Part shown: positions 1-10,125 of the stretch, in pieces
Position numbering within the stretch: the first letter of the stretch is position 1
How the letters are laid out: each line of letters begins with the position of its first letter
NCBI RefSeq assembly: GCF_009847015.1
Contig: NZ_WVEM01000001.1
Span: 558,001 to 622,000 of the forward strand
Length of the DNA stretch: 64,000 bases
Reading direction: 5' to 3'
Origin: Sunxiuqinia indica
Lineage (GTDB): Bacteria; Bacteroidota; Bacteroidia; Bacteroidales; Prolixibacteraceae
Position numbers and translations under genes: made by a program
Notes under the pieces: generated by a model
What the model was told of the DNA's origin: nothing
Database searches by the model: none
What the model saw: the letters and a program-made list of their open reading frames with translations, nothing else

Positions 1-251
1 ATGCCGAAAAGAATCAGGAAAAAAGCACCTATCGATAGCAATATGTTGTCGCCATTGAAAGGAAAACTGTGAATAAAACCATAATCTCCTGAACTAGAAT
101 TTATTTTAAATCCGGCAGAAGGCCCCGTTACCATGCCAACAACAATTACAACCAAAAGCAAATACAAGAAATACTTTTTCATTATTTGCCATCCGTTGCT
201 GAAACTGCCGCCTAAAGTTGGTCTTAAACTCACGTAATTGATTAGTTCCAT
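1..251 (-). CDS. Membrane protein, N-terminal part only (cut by window edge)
   Basis: The minus strand is open from an ATG at 251 to the window edge, giving 83 complete residues with no stop. After about 23 polar residues (starting MELINYVSLRPTLG) comes a hydrophobic stretch around residues 27-41. A second begins near residue 70, so this is probably a polytopic membrane protein. An in-frame ATG at 182 (MKKYFLYLLL) is an alternative start, but the upstream residues look like protein and I prefer 251. I do not recognise the family with certainty. The C-terminus lies outside the window. Confidence 0.6.
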   Translation of the reverse strand, partial: MELINYVSLRPTLGGSFSNGWQIMKKYFLYLLLVVIVVGMVTGPSAGFKINSSSGDYGFIHSFPFNGDNILLSIGAFFLILFG

Positions 252-309
252 TACTGAAGGTTTTAATATTTATTTCAAAACTACTGCGTTCAATATTAAT
301 ATCCTTCAT

Positions 310-346
310 ACTAAAGTCGTGTTTTGCACCTTCACGACTAAAGTCG
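310..346. repeat. Two copies of ACTAAAGTCG
   Basis: The decamer ACTAAAGTCG occurs at 310-319 and 337-346, 27 bp apart. The second copy sits in the near-palindrome CGACTAAAGTCG. The repeat lies in the intergenic space between two divergent genes. It may be a decayed intergenic repeat or a regulator site. Only the repetition itself is seen. Confidence 0.4.
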
Positions 347-465
347 CAGCTGAAACCAACACTAAAAGTCTCTCGCGCAGGAGAATCATTATAGGTGAGT
401 TTCATGCGTTGCACATGAAAGAGAAACATGAAAAAAGCTTTTGTATTTAATAATCCTACTTTGGT

Positions 466-1452
466 ATGAGTGATGAATGGAGCCTTTTCACTATTTTGGC
501 TAACAATATGAGAATCGGGATTTTTATATTTTGTTTTATTATTTCAGTTGGGTTGACCGCCTTGGGATTAATGACATCGTACCGACTGAAAAGGCTGGAA
601 GAGAAACCATTTGCCTCTTCCTTATTTTATTACACTATTTTTCTGGCAGCTTTTGGCTTTTACAGCATCTGGAGTAATCTGGTCGTTGAGTTTTTATTAG
701 ATCATGTTATCACCTCCAAAGACACTTTAGTAAATATTGTTGGTATCTTCCCACTCTTAGGATTTCCACTTTTAATCGTAGCCTGGTATTTATTCATTCA
801 ATTTAGTGTTGAATTGGTTGGTTTTAAATTGAAACCTTACGTGAGCATTGTCTATTTTTCAGTTTGCATTCTACTATTTTTCTTTCTTGCCAATTATTTC
901 AAAAATCAGCTCATCCAAGATGAAGCAATCAAACTATCATTGATCGTTACGGGTTTTGCAATAACACATTTATTAGTTGTTGGAGTGGGCTGTATTTTGA
1001 TACTAGCTGGAAGTAAAAAACGGATGGAAGTAAAAAAAGAACTAATAGTTGCAGTTATATTCATTCCTGTTTTATTAGCGAAAATTGCTTTATTCATGGT
1101 CTCTTCGCATTGGATTATTGTCGTCCTGTTCATCGTTTTTTATTACAGTCACCCAGCTATTATTGCTAGTTATTTGTACTTTAAGAGATCATCAGGAAAA
1201 CCAATAACTGATAATGAATTTGCATTGTTTTGCCATGAGTTTGAAATATCAAAACGCGAGTCTGAAATCATTCAGGAAATTTGTCAGGGGAAAACCAACC
1301 AGGAAATTGCAGACAGTTTGTTTATTACCATCCAAACAGTGAAAGATCATGCATCAAGAATTTATTTAAAAACCGGGGTTAAAAATCGAATTCAGTTGTC
1401 AAATCTTGTTGGGGAAAAAATAAAACCAGAGCCTGCAAAAAGCAAACCCTGA
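466..1452 (+). CDS. Membrane-anchored LuxR-family transcriptional regulator
   Basis: This 328-residue protein has about seven hydrophobic segments over residues 12-240, followed by a C-terminal LuxR-type helix-turn-helix at about 255-315. The helix-turn-helix shows the family pattern SKRESEIIQEICQGKTNQEI, then the recognition helix region TIQTVKDHASRIY. It carries no receiver or PAS domain, so the membrane part is presumably the sensor. The ATG at 466 is followed directly by the first membrane helix. No cognate partner lies next to it, and the following VWA gene begins 178 bp downstream. Membrane-bound LuxR regulators of this form are known in Bacteroidota, but the signal is unknown. Confidence 0.75.
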   Translation: MSDEWSLFTILANNMRIGIFIFCFIISVGLTALGLMTSYRLKRLEEKPFASSLFYYTIFLAAFGFYSIWSNLVVEFLLDHVITSKDTLVNIVGIFPLLGFPLLIVAWYLFIQFSVELVGFKLKPYVSIVYFSVCILLFFFLANYFKNQLIQDEAIKLSLIVTGFAITHLLVVGVGCILILAGSKKRMEVKKELIVAVIFIPVLLAKIALFMVSSHWIIVVLFIVFYYSHPAIIASYLYFKRSSGKPITDNEFALFCHEFEISKRESEIIQEICQGKTNQEIADSLFITIQTVKDHASRIYLKTGVKNRIQLSNLVGEKIKPEPAKSKP

Positions 1453-1630
1453 TTTCAGCCTTGGAGCTATGAGAATAAATCATCTGATAATCAAAACACA
1501 TGGGCTTATAAAAAGGTTGACTCCGTGTTGTTAACTTTCATGAAAAAATTAAAATTGTTCCAATCAGTTACGAATATCTCCGAGTTTACACTTAAGAATA
1601 CTAAATTTGAAGACCTAAAAAAATAATGTA

Positions 1631-3703
1631 GTGGAATTTTATTTCAACTCAACATACACATTTGGTCTATTTCTCTTCTGCATTGTTATTGCAGGCTTAA
1701 CCAGTTTTATATTATATAGAAAGACGAAGAAAGACAGCCCATTAACAAGTCTCCAGATTTATTTACTTAGTGCGTTGCGATTCGTCTCCGTTTTTCTTAT
1801 CGTTGCTTTATTTCTCGAACTAGCTATCCAACGAATTAAGCACGAGAAGTTGCAGCCTGAGTTGATAATCGGAGTTGATAACTCCGAGTCGATTAAGCAA
1901 TATAGCAGCAATATAAAGGATATAGTCGATCAATTAAATAGCGAGTTGAAAGGCCACTCTCCTACTGTTGTTTTATTTGACAGTCAAGTAAATAAGGCAA
2001 ATACTGATTCTCTTCAATTTGATGGAAAAAGGTCTGATTATAGTAATTTTCTGAATGAGATTAACCAAAACTATTTAACGTCGAATATTGGTGCTGTACT
2101 CATTTTAGGAGACGGCATTTTTAATGCCGGCACTGATCCTGTTTATGCCGCTAATTCGATCAGCTATCCGATTTATACAATTGGTTTTGGCGACACAACT
2201 ACTCGTGTAGATGCTGCCATTCGAAAAGTAACTGCCAATCCAACGGCTTATTTGGAGACAAACTTTCCCGTTGAGATTGACTTAAGTTTCAAAAAGGCCG
2301 CTGGTAAAATTGTAAACCTCATTGTTGAGAACAAGAACAAGACGGTTTATTCACGGGCTATTCGCATTCAGTCTGAGGATTATTTCTTCACTGAAAATAT
2401 TAGCCTGAAACCCACAAAGGAAGGCATTACGAAATATTCGGTTCGCATTGATGAAGTTGACGAAGAGGAAAATTTAGCTAACAATACCTACGATTTCTCA
2501 GTCAACGTCATTTCTGAAAAGCAAAAAATACTCATGCTGGTTCACGGACCACACCCCGACCTGGGAGCCATTACCGAGGCACTAAAAGCAAAAAATAGCT
2601 ACGAAGTTGAAACCCTTACCAGCTTATCAGACGATTTTGATTTTACGGATTATAACCTGGTAATTGTTCATCAGTTACCTGATGCCAGTCAGCAATCCAT
2701 TACCATGCTGGAGAAGCTAAAGCAAAGCAAGCGTCCTTTTCTATTCATCTTTGGGAGAGAAAGCTCCATCGCCAGATTTAATAACCTGCAAACTGGCCTA
2801 CAAATAAAAGCTACAAATACTTTTGAGCAAATTACACCTGAAGTAAACGATCAGTTTAGTTTATTTCGGTTTAATCCAAATCAAATGAGGGATTTGAAAA
2901 ATCTGCCCCCATTGTTGGGGCCCTTTGGCGAAACGACAATCGACAACTCTTTTGAAACTTTTGCTGATCAGCTCATCCAAACGGTCAATATGGAGCGTCC
3001 CTTAATTGCTTTTGGCAAAGTTGAAGGACAAAAGCGAGGTTTCATTTTAGGAGAAGGTTTGTGGCGGTGGCGGATTCACAGCTACCTAAAAGATCGTTCA
3101 CACAATTTATTTGATGAGTTCATCTTAAAAGCTGTTCATTACCTCATATTAAGAGTTAATGAAGATAACTTCAACCTGTTTTATAAGAATGAATACGCTG
3201 AGGATGAAGCGATAACCATGCAGGCAGAGCTTTTCAATGAAAGCTTTGAGCTGGTGAATTTTCCAGATTTAGAAATTGAAATATCAGATGATGCAGGACG
3301 AACTTACCAGGCTGTGTTTGATAAAGTTGATGACGAATACAGACTAAATATTGGTCGATTGCCCTCGGGAAGCTACTCTTTTAATGCCAGTACAAAACTT
3401 GGCGAAACCGAATATGTTGAAGAAGGGAGCTTTTATGTGAAAAAGATTCAAATTGAATTAACTGATACCAAAGCTAACTTCCGGTCTTTAAATCAAATAG
3501 CAGAAAAGACTGGAGGTGAGTTTTATCTTCCCGAACAGATCGGTGAACTAATTTCGTCATTAGAGAGTTCAAATCAATTGAGGGCACAAAAAATAGAGAC
3601 GCAGGTTTATCAGGAGTTCCTTTCAATGAAATGGCTATTTTTAGTCATCTTATTTTTGCTAGTTTTGGAATGGTTTTTGAGAAAATATTGGGGTATTTAC
3701 TAA
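1631..3703 (+). CDS. VWA-domain membrane protein
   Basis: This 690-residue protein has two N-terminal membrane segments (about 10-29 and 43-64). An extracytoplasmic or cytoplasmic von Willebrand factor A-like domain starts near residue 78, and a final membrane helix lies at about 667-683. The metal-site motif DxSxS is intact (D83, S85, S87). The layout resembles large Bacteroidota VWA proteins related to Bat aerotolerance proteins, but no MoxR or BatABCDE neighbours are present, so a Bat role is not claimed. The start is GTG at 1631. The nearest upstream ATG (1626) runs into TAG at once. The next gene, a lipoprotein, follows within 15 bp and is probably co-transcribed. Confidence 0.7.
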   Translation: MEFYFNSTYTFGLFLFCIVIAGLTSFILYRKTKKDSPLTSLQIYLLSALRFVSVFLIVALFLELAIQRIKHEKLQPELIIGVDNSESIKQYSSNIKDIVDQLNSELKGHSPTVVLFDSQVNKANTDSLQFDGKRSDYSNFLNEINQNYLTSNIGAVLILGDGIFNAGTDPVYAANSISYPIYTIGFGDTTTRVDAAIRKVTANPTAYLETNFPVEIDLSFKKAAGKIVNLIVENKNKTVYSRAIRIQSEDYFFTENISLKPTKEGITKYSVRIDEVDEEENLANNTYDFSVNVISEKQKILMLVHGPHPDLGAITEALKAKNSYEVETLTSLSDDFDFTDYNLVIVHQLPDASQQSITMLEKLKQSKRPFLFIFGRESSIARFNNLQTGLQIKATNTFEQITPEVNDQFSLFRFNPNQMRDLKNLPPLLGPFGETTIDNSFETFADQLIQTVNMERPLIAFGKVEGQKRGFILGEGLWRWRIHSYLKDRSHNLFDEFILKAVHYLILRVNEDNFNLFYKNEYAEDEAITMQAELFNESFELVNFPDLEIEISDDAGRTYQAVFDKVDDEYRLNIGRLPSGSYSFNASTKLGETEYVEEGSFYVKKIQIELTDTKANFRSLNQIAEKTGGEFYLPEQIGELISSLESSNQLRAQKIETQVYQEFLSMKWLFLVILFLLVLEWFLRKYWGIY

Positions 3704-3718
3704 TTGTGGACCAATAAC

Positions 3719-4765
3719 ATGAAATTCAATAACTTCTATAAAATATTAGGTTTATCGGTTTTGGTTTTATTGCTGGCATCTTGCGCCAGCACGTATAAAA
3801 CAGTTTATATTGAAGTTGCAAAGCCTTCTGAATATATCCTTCCGAATGACATTGTTAGTTTAACTTTAATGAACAGGGGGATTTCAAACGAATTTAAAAA
3901 TTTCCCAACAGACAGCCTTCAGGTCTATTTCTACAAACAAGGGTTTGATGTTGATGCTGCAGTTTTGGATAGCGTTGCTGCCGACACGACTTTGAAAGTA
4001 CTTGCCGAGTTGCTGTTTGAATCAGGAAGATATGATGTTGTCGTTCCTGAAAATAGAAATATTCCGCGTGACATCAGTTATTATCGTATTCCGAAACCAT
4101 TGGACTGGGATTATGTAACTGAAATTTGTGATACTTACAATACTGATGCATTGCTTGTCATTGAAAGATATATGAATAAAATAATGACAGATTATTTGCG
4201 CTACGATGGTATTTATGAAGCAACCATTGACTCAAAGTATGATGCGATTATAAAGATTTACGATCCGAAAAAACAGGAAATTATTAAGCAGATCATGGTC
4301 GATGATACTGTTTACTGGTATGCAAATGATTATTCACAAAAGACATTATTTACCTCCAAATTGGTACCTGTCAAACAAGCTTTAATTGAAACAGGGATAC
4401 AAATCGCACTTGAATTTGATAAATTGCTTTCACCACAATGGCAAACCCAGGCAAGAGGTTACTTTGACCTAAAAGATGCTAATCAGGCTATTATTGATTC
4501 CTCTATCCGCAAAAATGACTGGACTGCAGCCTACAATCACTGGAAAGAACTTGCAGCGCATACAGATAATAAAACAACTAAAAGTAAATTGGAATATAAT
4601 TTAGCAATTGCCTCCGAAATGCTTGGTAATATTGAAGAAGCTGCCCAGTGGGCAACGAAGTCTTATAAAACACAATATCGTAAGCAAACGGAAAATTACC
4701 TTTATACACTGAAAAGGCGAATAAAAGCTATCGAGGAATTTAAGAAGTTTTCACCTGACTCGTAA
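3719..4765 (+). CDS. DUF6340 family lipoprotein
   Basis: This 348-residue lipoprotein has the signal peptide MKFNNFYKILGLSVLVLLLASC with lipobox LLASC, so it is lipidated at the Cys. The mature part begins with the DUF6340-like phrase STYKTVYIEVAKPSEYILP. The C-terminal third (about 250-340) looks TPR-like, with repeated A-A-x-W and EEAAQWA motifs. The reading frame also opens at a TTG (3704), but the ATG at 3719 gives a clean signal peptide and was chosen. The stop codon abuts the stop of the convergent lgt gene with no spacer. The function of the family is unknown. Confidence 0.75.
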   Translation: MKFNNFYKILGLSVLVLLLASCASTYKTVYIEVAKPSEYILPNDIVSLTLMNRGISNEFKNFPTDSLQVYFYKQGFDVDAAVLDSVAADTTLKVLAELLFESGRYDVVVPENRNIPRDISYYRIPKPLDWDYVTEICDTYNTDALLVIERYMNKIMTDYLRYDGIYEATIDSKYDAIIKIYDPKKQEIIKQIMVDDTVYWYANDYSQKTLFTSKLVPVKQALIETGIQIALEFDKLLSPQWQTQARGYFDLKDANQAIIDSSIRKNDWTAAYNHWKELAAHTDNKTTKSKLEYNLAIASEMLGNIEEAAQWATKSYKTQYRKQTENYLYTLKRRIKAIEEFKKFSPDS

Positions 4766-5575
4766 TCAATTCTTATAAATAACAGGTGGACGTTTTAAAG
4801 CACGTACAATTAGATAAATTCCTCCAAGTATAAATGGAATACTCAACCACTGTCCCATATTCAGAACCATTCCTGATTCAAAAGCTTCCTGATCTTCTTT
4901 GATAAACTCGATTAAAAACCTTGCGAGAAATATCATCACAAAAAATACACCCACAATAAATCCTTGCCGATTTCGCAAATCAGTTTTCCAGTAGGTATAT
5001 AACATGACGCCAAAAGTAAGCAGATAAGAAAGTGCTTCATAGATTTGGGTTGGATGCTTAGGCACTGTTTCTCCGTTTCTCTCAAATATGATTCCCCAAG
5101 GCAGATTGGTTTGGATTCCATAAATCTCAGAATTCATCAGGTTTCCTGTACGAATAAGTGCTGCAACTAAAGCGGTTGGAACCACAACCCGATCCATAAT
5201 CCAGATAACAGGACGTTTGGACACATTTCTACTCCACAGAATAAGAGCTACAATAATTCCCAATGCGCCACCATGACTTGCTAAGCCACCGTGCCACACC
5301 TTCAATATTTCGCCGGGATGTTGTGAATAATAATCCCATCCGTAAAAGAAAACATGCCCTAATCGTGCACCAATTATGGTAGCAACAATCAGGTAAATAA
5401 AAAGACTTTCCAGCCATTCCAGCTTAATATTTTCAAACTTAAACATGCGTTCACCCTGATAGTAACCGCCCAAAAATCCAATGGCAAATAATAAACCGTA
5501 CCAACGAACAGATAATGGCCCTAAACTAAAAATTTCAGGATCGACATTCCAATGAATAAAGGCTAGAAATTCCAT
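4766..5575 (-). CDS. lgt: Prolipoprotein diacylglyceryl transferase
   Basis: Lgt transfers diacylglycerol from phosphatidylglycerol to the lipobox cysteine of prolipoproteins in the inner membrane. The 269-residue protein is highly hydrophobic with about seven membrane spans. It shows family landmarks: RWYGLLFAIGF near residue 24, HGGLASHGG at 95-103, the signature IRTGNLMNSEIYG at 141-153, and HPTQIYEAL further on. It lies 13 bp downstream of secA in the same direction, so secA-lgt probably form one transcript linking secretion and lipidation. Lipoproteins are abundant in this window (DUF6340, DUF4907, kelch, DUF4270, SusD, TPR), which fits the need for this enzyme. Confidence 0.95.
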   Translation of the reverse strand: MEFLAFIHWNVDPEIFSLGPLSVRWYGLLFAIGFLGGYYQGERMFKFENIKLEWLESLFIYLIVATIIGARLGHVFFYGWDYYSQHPGEILKVWHGGLASHGGALGIIVALILWSRNVSKRPVIWIMDRVVVPTALVAALIRTGNLMNSEIYGIQTNLPWGIIFERNGETVPKHPTQIYEALSYLLTFGVMLYTYWKTDLRNRQGFIVGVFFVMIFLARFLIEFIKEDQEAFESGMVLNMGQWLSIPFILGGIYLIVRALKRPPVIYKN

Positions 5576-5588
5576 CTATTTTGATTTT

Positions 5589-8500
5589 TTATTCCGCGTT
5601 TTTGCCGTGACAGCTTTTATATTTCTTTCCACTTCCACAGGGACATGGCTCGTTACGTCCGACTTTTTTCTCAACACGCACGGGTTGTACTTTTTGTTGT
5701 TCTTTACGACCTTGAGCATCGCCTCGGCTTCCGGATCTTGATTCCGTTATATCTGATTTTTGGGTTGAGTATTTACTCATATCAGTACGCTTGTCAACGT
5801 CCGCTTCACGTACCTGATTCGGATCAGAAATTGGAATGTGCCCTTTCATCAAGGTTGAGACAATATCTTTATTGACTTTTTGAACCATTATTTTAAATAA
5901 GTTGAATGACTCAAACTTATAAATCAATAATGGATCTTTTTGCTCGTAGGTTGCATTTTGAACGGACTGTTTCAAATCATCCATCTCACGCAATTGCTCT
6001 TTCCAAGACTCATCGATAGTTGATAAAACAACTTGTTTTTGGTAAGATTTAACCAACTCTTTTCCCTGATTATTATAGGCTTTCTCCAGATTGGTGATAA
6101 TTTGGAAAATACGTTTCCCATCAGAAATTGGAACAACGATATTTTGATAAACCTGTGATTTTTTCTCAAACACATCTTTGATGACCGGATAGGCTTGCTT
6201 CGAAATTGATTCAACTTTACGAGTAAAGGTGTCAATCATCACCTGGTATATTTTCTCGACAATTTCGTCAGGCTTCAAACTAATGAATTCGTCAGCTGTT
6301 ACCGGCGACTCAATAGACATTAAACGCACTAATTCCAGATTGAAATCTTCAAATTGATCACTTCCGTAAAACTCATTCACCAGGTTTTCTATCGAATCGT
6401 ACATCATATTGAGCAGATCAACGTCTAATCGCTCGCCAAACAGTGCATGATGACGTTTTTTGTAGATTACCTCACGCTGTGAGTTCATCACATCATCATA
6501 TTCCAGCAGACGCTTACGAATACCGAAGTTGTTTTCTTCAACTTTACGTTGGGCACGCTCAATCGATTTGGTAATCATGGAGTGTTGAATAACTTCGCCT
6601 TCTTCCAATCCCAGACGGTCCATAATTCCGGTAATCCGATCCGAGTTAAACAGACGCATCAAGTCGTCTTCCAACGATACGAAGAACTGTGAGCTACCGG
6701 GATCTCCCTGACGACCGGAACGACCACGTAACTGACGGTCAACCCGTCGTGAGTCATGTCGTTCGGTACCAATAATCGCTAAACCACCTCTTTCTTTTAC
6801 CTCTTTACTCAGTTTAATATCGGTACCACGACCGGCCATGTTTGTAGCAATAGTTACCATTCCGGCTATACCGGCATCGGCAACAATGTCGGCTTCCCGT
6901 GCGTGCAACTTTGCATTCAGTACATTGTGCTTTATTCCACGGATTTTTAACATCCGGCTTAATAATTCTGAAATTTCAACAGAAGTGGTACCAACCAATA
7001 CCGGGCGGCCGGCTTTATTGAGTTCCACAATATCAAGAATAACAGCATTGTATTTTTCTCGCTTCGTTTTGTATACCAAATCTTCCCTGTCATCACGAAC
7101 AATTGGACGGTTTGTAGGAATAACAACAACCTCCAGTTCATAGATGTCCCACAACTCTCCTGCTTCCGTCTCCGCAGTACCGGTCATACCACTTAATTTA
7201 TGATACATCCGGAAGTAGTTCTGAAGTGTGATGGTTGCAAATGTCTGTGTTGCAGCTTCAACTTTTACATGCTCTTTGGCTTCAATTGCCTGATGCAGCC
7301 CGTCAGAATAACGACGGCCTTCCATGATACGGCCTGTTTGCTCATCAACAATTTTAACTTTATTATCCATCACCACGTACTCCACATCTTTTTCGAACAT
7401 GGCGTAAGCTTTCAATAACTGGTTGATGGTATGAACACGTTCCGATTTTACAGCATAGTTTTGTAACAGCTCGTCCTTTTCCTCCAGCTTTTTTTCGCGA
7501 CTCCGTGATTCATCATTTTCGATTTCCGCAATCATTCCACCCATATCAGGCAAAATGAAAAATTCAGGATCGTCAACATCACTCGAGATCAAGTCAATTC
7601 CTTTATCGGTAAGCTCAACTGAGTTTTGTTTCTCTTCAATAATGAAGTAAAGCGGATCAGTGACAACATGCATATTTTTGCTATTGTCCTGCATGTAGTA
7701 ATTCTCCGTTTTTTGCATGGCTGCCTTAATTCCTTCTTCACTCAGGAATTTGATAACGGCCTTGGTTTTTGGCAATCCTTTATGAGCACGAAGCAATAAT
7801 AATGCTCCTTCTTCCTTTTCTTCTTTGCTTGGGTTTTCCTTTGACAGCAGGCGCTTTGCATCGGTAAAACATTGCATCACAAAATTTCTTTGAGCAGCGA
7901 CCAGCTTTTCAACTTTTGGTTTTAGTTCATCAAATTTTTGAATATCCCCCTTGGGAACAGGACCTGAAATAATTAATGGAGTCCGTGCATCATCAATTAA
8001 AACAGAGTCAACCTCATCGACGATAGAATAATGATGCTTTCGTTGGACTAAGTCTTTTGGATTGATGGCCATATTATCACGCAGATAATCGAAACCAAAT
8101 TCATTGTTTGTTCCGTAGGTAATATCAGAATTATACGCCTTACGTCTTTCGTCGGAGTTTGGGCGGTGCTTGTCAATACAATCTACACTTAAACCATGGA
8201 ACTCAAAAATTGGTCCCATCCATTCCGAGTCACGTTTTGCCAAATAGTCGTTAACCGTAACAATATGAACACCTCTTCCGGCCAATGCATTCAAAAACAC
8301 CGGTAAGGTCGCAACCAATGTTTTTCCTTCACCCGTAGCCATCTCAGCAATTTTTCCTTGATGAAGCACGACTCCTCCAATTAACTGCACATCGTAGTGA
8401 ACCATGTCCCAGACAACTTCAGTTCCTCCGGCTATCCACCGATTCTTCCAAATGGCTTTTTCTCCTTCTATGGTAATGCTATCTCTTCCGGCTGCTAATT

Positions 8501-8912
8501 CGCGATCAAAATCTGACGCGTTTACAACAAGCTGTTCATTGTCTTTGAATTGTCTGGCCGTTTCTTTCACTACCGCAAAAGCCGCCGGTAAAACCTCATT
8601 CAGAACAACTTCAATCTTTTCATTGATTTGCTCTTCAATTTTATCAATCTCCTGGTATATTTTTTCGCTCTCCTGAATATCAACTTCTTCAACCTTTTCC
8701 TTAAGTGACGCAATTTCGTCGAGATCCGGTTGAATCCGATCCTGGATGATTTGTTTTATTCGAACTGTCTCACCCCTTAATTCGTCAATTGAAAGCTTGG
8801 ATATTCTTTCGTATTCTTTTTTTATCTGTTCAACTATTGGATTAATCTCCCGGATGTCCCGATCTGATTTATTGCCTAGAAATTTTCCTAAAATCTTATT
8901 TACAAATGTCAT
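5589..8912 (-). CDS. secA: Preprotein translocase ATPase SecA
   Basis: SecA is the ATPase motor that drives preproteins through SecYEG. The 1,107-residue length is the long form typical of Bacteroidota, longer than the roughly 900 residues of proteobacterial SecA. Walker A is ATGEGKT at 192-198. The DEAD-like box is [10 protein letters not shown], and [13 protein letters not shown] and [16 protein letters not shown] mark the second helicase lobe. An acidic insertion with clustered E and K residues (roughly 460-485) accounts for part of the extra length. The C-terminal zinc finger [14 protein letters not shown], which binds SecB or the ribosome, is intact. A TACTTTTG box lies about 40 bp upstream. 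Confidence 0.97.
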   Translation of the reverse strand: MTFVNKILGKFLGNKSDRDIREINPIVEQIKKEYERISKLSIDELRGETVRIKQIIQDRIQPDLDEIASLKEKVEEVDIQESEKIYQEIDKIEEQINEKIEVVLNEVLPAAFAVVKETARQFKDNEQLVVNASDFDRELAAGRDSITIEGEKAIWKNRWIAGGTEVVWDMVHYDVQLIGGVVLHQGKIAEMATGEGKTLVATLPVFLNALAGRGVHIVTVNDYLAKRDSEWMGPIFEFHGLSVDCIDKHRPNSDERRKAYNSDITYGTNNEFGFDYLRDNMAINPKDLVQRKHHYSIVDEVDSVLIDDARTPLIISGPVPKGDIQKFDELKPKVEKLVAAQRNFVMQCFTDAKRLLSKENPSKEEKEEGALLLLRAHKGLPKTKAVIKFLSEEGIKAAMQKTENYYMQDNSKNMHVVTDPLYFIIEEKQNSVELTDKGIDLISSDVDDPEFFILPDMGGMIAEIENDESRSREKKLEEKDELLQNYAVKSERVHTINQLLKAYAMFEKDVEYVVMDNKVKIVDEQTGRIMEGRRYSDGLHQAIEAKEHVKVEAATQTFATITLQNYFRMYHKLSGMTGTAETEAGELWDIYELEVVVIPTNRPIVRDDREDLVYKTKREKYNAVILDIVELNKAGRPVLVGTTSVEISELLSRMLKIRGIKHNVLNAKLHAREADIVADAGIAGMVTIATNMAGRGTDIKLSKEVKERGGLAIIGTERHDSRRVDRQLRGRSGRQGDPGSSQFFVSLEDDLMRLFNSDRITGIMDRLGLEEGEVIQHSMITKSIERAQRKVEENNFGIRKRLLEYDDVMNSQREVIYKKRHHALFGERLDVDLLNMMYDSIENLVNEFYGSDQFEDFNLELVRLMSIESPVTADEFISLKPDEIVEKIYQVMIDTFTRKVESISKQAYPVIKDVFEKKSQVYQNIVVPISDGKRIFQIITNLEKAYNNQGKELVKSYQKQVVLSTIDESWKEQLREMDDLKQSVQNATYEQKDPLLIYKFESFNLFKIMVQKVNKDIVSTLMKGHIPISDPNQVREADVDKRTDMSKYSTQKSDITESRSGSRGDAQGRKEQQKVQPVRVEKKVGRNEPCPCGSGKKYKSCHGKNAE

Positions 8913-8948
8913 TATCTATAAATTCTTATTAATATGTACAAACGCACA

Positions 8949-8956
8949 CAAAAGTA
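8949..8956 (-). promoter_or_regulatory. Candidate -7 box for secA
   Basis: TACTTTTG on the minus strand matches the Bacteroidota -7 consensus TAnnTTTG. It lies 37 bp upstream of the secA ATG. No TTTG -33 element sits at the expected distance, so support is partial. Confidence 0.35.
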
Positions 8957-9188
8957 GTTAATCTATGTAAGTTTATATATTTGTGCTTTGTTTTTTTTCA
9001 ATAATAATCATGCCATAAAGGGAATTGGAGTTAATTACGCCAATATTACATGATAAGATAATTATGCTGCCATTAAAGCACAAAGCAGAAAAGAAACAGA
9101 ATGAAGTTTGATCATGCTTGTTTGTGATGAATCGCAGATGATTTTCATGTTCGTTTCAGATCATATTTCATCTAAAAAAAACGAAATA

Positions 9189-9371
9189 ATGAGTGACTTT
9201 AGCAATAGATGTTTTGTTTGTGAGAAAGAGATAAAATCAAAGCTGTTGGCAAGAAATGACGAACTAAACCTTCCTGTTTGCGAGCAATGTAAAGGGAGTG
9301 ATCGCGAAAAAGCCAAAGTTAGTGAATTAAGAGATGGTTTGGCTGACGGATTTGTTTGTGGATGTATCTAA
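9189..9371 (+). CDS. Small zinc-ribbon-like protein (60 aa)
   Basis: This 60-residue protein has paired cysteines C8-x2-C11 and C31-x2-C34, a classic zinc-ribbon layout, plus a C-terminal C57-G-C59. The middle is charged and helical (about 35-53). The frame opens earlier at 9108, but the first 27 residues look non-native, and MSDFSNRCFVC at 9189 is the better start. It may bind zinc or act as a small regulator or adaptor. I do not recognise a named family. A hairpin terminator follows the stop by a few bases. Confidence 0.6.
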   Translation: MSDFSNRCFVCEKEIKSKLLARNDELNLPVCEQCKGSDREKAKVSELRDGLADGFVCGCI

Positions 9372-9374
9372 AAA

Positions 9375-9404
9375 AAAAGCTACTCCTGGGGGGAAGCAGC
9401 TTTT
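9375..9404. terminator. Bidirectional hairpin terminator
   Basis: AAAAGCTACT pairs with AGCAGCTTTT (one mismatch) around a 10-nt loop. On the minus strand it is followed by a run of eight or more T, and on the plus strand by TTTT. It ends both the zinc-ribbon gene and the convergent secreted-protein gene. Confidence 0.7.
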
Positions 9405-9434
9405 CGGATTGATACTGTTCAATCAATAAAATTA

Positions 9435-9905
9435 TTAATTCAACAGGTGCTTATAACTTGGATTTACTAAATCTGGCAAATAGGAGGCAATCAGCTCCAG
9501 AGCCTCTTCACTTGTCGGCTGATTGGAAGTTAAAATTCGTTGGCGATCGAGCTCAGAATCGTTAATTACTTTGCGTGTCAACTCCTCGGGATAATTGCTG
9601 TAAGATGACTTTACCCATGATGCTCCAAAACCTTTTTTATTGCATAAATATGCAACTTCAAAATGCTCTGCTCTTACCACATAGTAATTGCATCGTTTGG
9701 TTTTATGTAATGTGATAACGATGGGTGATTCATTCTTGTCGTATGACAATACCCATGCGTCATCAGCACCTGTAGTAAGCGCTTTGGTGGTTACTTTCGA
9801 AATTTCGTAATCACTAAAAGTTCGGTCAATTTCACTTGCTTCAACCGCTAAAGTTGCGAAGCTAAATACAAAGATTGTAATTGCTGTAAAAATTTTGTTT
9901 TTCAT
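9435..9905 (-). CDS. Secreted hypothetical protein
   Basis: This 156-residue protein has a clear signal peptide (MKNKIFTAITIFVFSFATLAVEA). The mature part is about 130 residues, with two cysteines (C73 in KTKRCNYY, C88 in AYLCNKK) that could form a disulfide in the periplasm. There is no lipobox and no membrane helix after the signal. No family is recognised. It stands alone, with its own terminator downstream at 9375-9404. Confidence 0.6.
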   Translation of the reverse strand: MKNKIFTAITIFVFSFATLAVEASEIDRTFSDYEISKVTTKALTTGADDAWVLSYDKNESPIVITLHKTKRCNYYVVRAEHFEVAYLCNKKGFGASWVKSSYSNYPEELTRKVINDSELDRQRILTSNQPTSEEALELIASYLPDLVNPSYKHLLN

Positions 9906-10125
9906 GACTTTGGATTTAATCGTTACTGTTAAAATTGTTTCGTTACAGGAGTTTAAACTCCATTTTGTTTTCTGCTTGTTTAATTAATAGACGACGAAGA
10001 ATTCCAGATATTACACTTGAAGATCCTAAATTCGGCTTACTTTCGACGAACAACGATATTAGACAGGTAAACGACGTGAAATCGTCAATAAAAAAATTGA
10101 AAAAAGATTGTGTGGGAATGGATAT

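Noticed and set aside
106-429. 107-codon minus-strand frame
   Set aside because: It overlaps, in another frame, the start of the membrane protein at 1-251, which has clear membrane segments, and it lacks protein features.
1631-3703. VWA protein as part of a Bat aerotolerance operon
   Set aside because: No MoxR ATPase or BatC/BatD/BatE-like neighbour lies in the window.
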